A stretch of DNA of 64,000 nt from Bryoerythrophyllum caledonicum. Taxonomy: Eukaryota > Streptophyta > Bryopsida > Pottiales > Pottiaceae. This document shows positions 61,183-64,000 of the stretch, one piece after another. The first letter of the stretch is position 1; each line of letters opens with the position of its first letter. Both the position numbers and the translations under genes were made by a program. The stretch is taken from the NCBI GenBank assembly GCA_963971425.1, contig OZ020515.1, forward strand, positions 20,642,637-20,706,636. The letters are read 5' to 3'. The notes below the pieces were generated by a model. It had not been told where the DNA came from, ran no database searches, and saw only the letters and a program-made list of their open reading frames with translations.

Positions 61183-61309
61183 TTAGGTACTAGATCTTAC
61201 GGTTACATACTCGAAAATTTGTCAATAGTTAAAAATTTTCACCTTGCATTGAAAGAGGGCAGTTTTGAGGGTTTTTGGCAGTTTTGAGGGCTTTCGACTT
61301 AGGGGTTAA

Positions 61310-63379
61310 ACGTATAATCCTCTGTGACACCTTATGTGTCACTTCTTCTGGGACCCATTTGTTGTTACAAGGAGGCATTTGATTGGAAGAAATTTATAAG
61401 CGTAGTGCATAGTTTTTTTAGTTATTATGCAGTGTTACCATAGTCAATTATAATCTATTTATGTAGTACATGTTTACTTATTACAGCTTTCATGCACATG
61501 TGAAGTTACGCACAATTATTCTCTTGTTAATTTATAGTTGTTCTAGAGTTGTTTTGTATTTATTCTAGAGTTTTTTCTAGTGATTGTTCATGTATCTTCA
61601 CAATCATTGAAGAGTGATGAAGATCAACTCTTTAGTTATTATTATTGTGGTTCACTAGTTTTATACAATGATTATGTAATTCATGTTTAGTTTCTAGATA
61701 GTTATTCAATAGGTGTATTGTAGATGTTGTACAGATGTTGTATTGTTAATTTCTCAATTAGTTTGGCTATGAAGCAATTATCGTTGAGTTAATAAGACCT
61801 AAGTATTAGTTATTAAACAAGCAATTATGGAGTAATTATCTAGTAATTACATAATTACTTGCTAGAGATTACATAGTGATTAAGGAGCTATTTTGAAGTG
61901 AGTTAATTTCAAATATTAAATATCTATATATAGGTATTTTATATATAATATGCGCCCAAATAATCCATACAGACTTGCTGATTTGTTTACAAATACTATC
62001 ACTACTATAAATCGAGAAATAAATAATTGGAGCACAAGTAACGAGCTTGGAAACAATCATTCAACAATTTATATGGATTTGTTGAGGTGCTCGTTTCCGG
62101 CAACAAAGTTATCCGAGTAATTATGTAGTAATTGTATTTTTTGAGGGCAGGGGGTGACAAAAGCCACGTGAGTACCAATATTGTTTGTATTGTCATCTCT
62201 ATGTTTTCTTCAAGTATTGTCCAAGAAGAAGAACGCCGGTTCCCGAAGGGAACCGGCATGAATAAAGTGTCTGTTAGTATTGTCCAATAATGTTGATGTG
62301 GCAAATTTGTGGGTGACGTGGATTGTGCATGAGTAATTCATTCATAATACATTTGAGAATAAGTATCGTATAACTATAAAATAACTCATGGGAGTAATAG
62401 GCTGTATGACTAAAAAAATAACTTGTGGATATATCTGAGCCCTTAAATTTCCAAGAGTCCCCTTGGAGGACTCTTAAAGGTTTGGGCAGGTTTCTAAAAT
62501 GTCAATTTAGAGCATTATTTTAAAAAAAAATTAATTGTAGTTGGGCATCACCAAAATCTCTTTGTTTGTTCAATTTTTTTTGGTCTAATTGGACATTTGA
62601 TGCAAAAGTTATGCTATCTTGAAGCAAAACTTTGCAAGAGCAAGCACATTGGGCAACTCCAAAAACTTTTGCTAGGACAATCTATCGAATGTGAGATTTT
62701 CAATACAAGCAAATAATATTATTTCCTTTCATAAATTATATTGAAAACAAACTCTTGTTTTTAGTGAAAATAACATATTAATCCAAGTCAAACATTTTCA
62801 CACATTGTTGCACATTGTCGGGCGAGGTACCAAAATACCCTTCTTCCTTTCCACATAAAACTTTTATATCTTCATATTTTTTACTTTTTATTTTCCCCAC
62901 ATCATTATGTGGTGTAAACCTTCTTATTGACCATTCGGATTTTCATCCTAAAACACATTAAGTTCACAAAAAATAAGAAAAAGTGAAATCGACAATTTCT
63001 GAACCTCCACTCTTTGCACAATTTTTGTGAATATGCTACACCCTTTCTCTACTTCAAAACATTGGTGTGCAAGGAACGAATATTACACTCAACGTGATGG
63101 TAACGAATTTAGACCTTGTGTAGTGCAAAAATTGGACACCAAGTCACTTCAAAGTCTGCTGATCCACAAAACACAGGGAAGAAAATGAACCCTTTTCTCT
63201 ACTTCAAACACTATAATCTATCAATCCGTTCGGTTGAAATTTTGTGAGTATGTTACTTAATAAGTCTTTATGATGATCCTACGGTTAAAACCAGAAATAA
63301 AAGTTTTTTTGTTTTCTTCCTTACTCATTGCACCAAAACGAGCAGTTCCGAAGTGAAACTGTCATAGTAATTTCGGGGG
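61310..63379. other. AT-rich repeat-like region
   Basis: No gene. A perfect 10-bp stem hairpin (gccggttccc-gaa-gggaaccggc) at 62235-62257 is bracketed by 12-bp direct repeats agtattgtccaa (62213-62224 and 62276-62287). A stretch at about 63190-63290 resembles 55075-55195 (ctataatct...ccgt.cgg). Most of the rest is AT-rich. Confidence 0.45.
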
Positions 63380-63748
63380 TTAACCCTTAAATGCCCAAGC
63401 ACTCCCCAATGGGCAGCCCGAAATTGGATGTCAGCATCTTTTGGACTTGGGCATCATGAATAGTGCACTTTTTGAACTTGGGCATCATGAATGAACCAAT
63501 CAATGATGAGCTTGCAACCTCCTACAAGGTTTTGTGCAACCCCAACCTACCTACCACAATCCTTTCAAAGCACAAATCACTCATACAAATTGCGATTTGA
63601 ATTGTAAGATTTCACTTTGTAGATGCATGAGAAGAAGGTGACCAGAATGATATCAAAAAATAAGTGAAAAGTTGATAATAAGAAGAGCTACAGAAAAGAT
63701 TCGGTAGGAAAAGAGCCCCTCGGGCTCTCTTGGGCGTTTAAGGGTTAA
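63380..63748. mobile_element. MITE-like element with TTAA-CCCTTAAA ends (369 bp)
   Basis: Left end TTAACCCTTAAATGCCCAAG, right end CTTGGGCGTTTAAGGGTTAA: a terminal inverted repeat of about 20 bp with TTAA at both outer edges. It encodes no protein. The same end motif occurs at 27171-27474 and 57681-61309. Confidence 0.75.
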
Positions 63749-64000
63749 GAGGGATATATTTTCGTCATGATGTATTCATGAACTTCTATTCTTGATGCTT
63801 TATTTCATGGTAGAAAGTAGTTTCTCGAAGTGCAGAGAAGGAAAGTCACCCAGCGTAGATGAGGATTCACAAGCAATGCGCCGAAGAAAAACAGTGGGCA
63901 CCGCCTGCTTAACCTCAGACAACTTGATGGCAGCGAGAGCTTACAATAAAGAAAGAAAAGAACACGGCAGCAAGTAGACGCACATGGGCTTCATATCTCC
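63749..64000 (+). other. Window edge, possible small ORF
   Basis: An open frame from about 63792 to 63977 (61 codons, Lys/Arg/Ser-rich) is not recognised and may be chance. Confidence 0.2.

Larger units (their letters stand above)
57681..61309. mobile_element. 3.6-kb TTAA-flanked element carrying a Tc1-like transposase
   Basis: The outer ends read TTAACCCCTAAAGTCGAAA on the left and CTTTCGACTTAGGGGTTAA on the right. Inside are two long near-identical inverted arms, about 58384-58970 and 60590-61182, themselves made of three imperfect ~180-bp tandem units (ccaactttgac at 58453, 58631, 58821). The spacer between the arms holds the transposase pseudogene and its upstream region. The last codons of the transposase run into the left arm, so the arms and the gene evolved as one element. 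Confidence 0.75.

Overview
This is nuclear DNA of a land plant. The evidence is spliced genes with GT-AG introns for two plant enzymes (glucan water dikinase and fatty acid amide hydrolase), a NAC transcription factor, and plant-type transposons (PIF/Harbinger with a NAM-like ORF1, and Helitrons). A Tc1-type DD34E transposase, a Helentron-type Helitron, a bacterial-type guanine deaminase and a NAC domain without introns make a non-seed plant (bryophyte, lycophyte or fern) my best guess. That is inference, not proof.

Layout. 1-3.3 kb: degenerate repeat-derived DNA with broken ORFs. 3.3-6.5 kb: AT-rich spacer, then a GC-rich stretch with two G-boxes and the GWD leader. 6.5-17.5 kb (+): complete 32-exon alpha-glucan, water dikinase (1403 aa), with a transposon relic in one intron. 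18.3-24.6 kb (-): 20-exon fatty acid amide hydrolase (604 aa) with a tRNA-Leu(CAG) gene nested antisense in its last-but-one gap between exons. 25.5-29.4 kb: spacer with two MITE-like elements and short-period repeats. 29.5-31.7 kb (-): two-exon NAC factor with a C-terminal membrane anchor. 32.4-37.1 kb (+): a run of host-gene fragments (EF-hand/CML, enolase, CCT-gamma) and an RPA1-like gene, followed by minisatellite. 37.9-44.3 kb (+): a large AT-rich Helentron-type Helitron ORF (OTU, zinc knuckles, Rep, Pif1-like helicase, endonuclease) with only two inactivating lesions. 44.85-45.2 kb: Harbinger-type MITE. 46.8-48.1 kb (+): intronless bacterial-type guanine deaminase, a strong candidate for horizontal transfer. 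48.7-53.4 kb: a complete but dead PIF/Harbinger element with TAA target duplication, convergent ORF2 and ORF1 pseudogenes, a nested fold-back element and a His/Asp/Gln-rich repeat tract. 55-64 kb: MITEs and a 3.6-kb element holding a Tc1-like DD34E transposase pseudogene between ~0.6-kb subterminal inverted repeats.

The four host genes do not form a pathway: starch phosphorylation, N-acylethanolamine hydrolysis, stress transcription and guanine deamination. The main novelty is in the mobile DNA. There is a family of elements all ending in TTAA-CCC(C/T)T, the Helentron with a mosaic of captured-looking gene fragments just upstream on the same strand, and the foreign-looking guanine deaminase.
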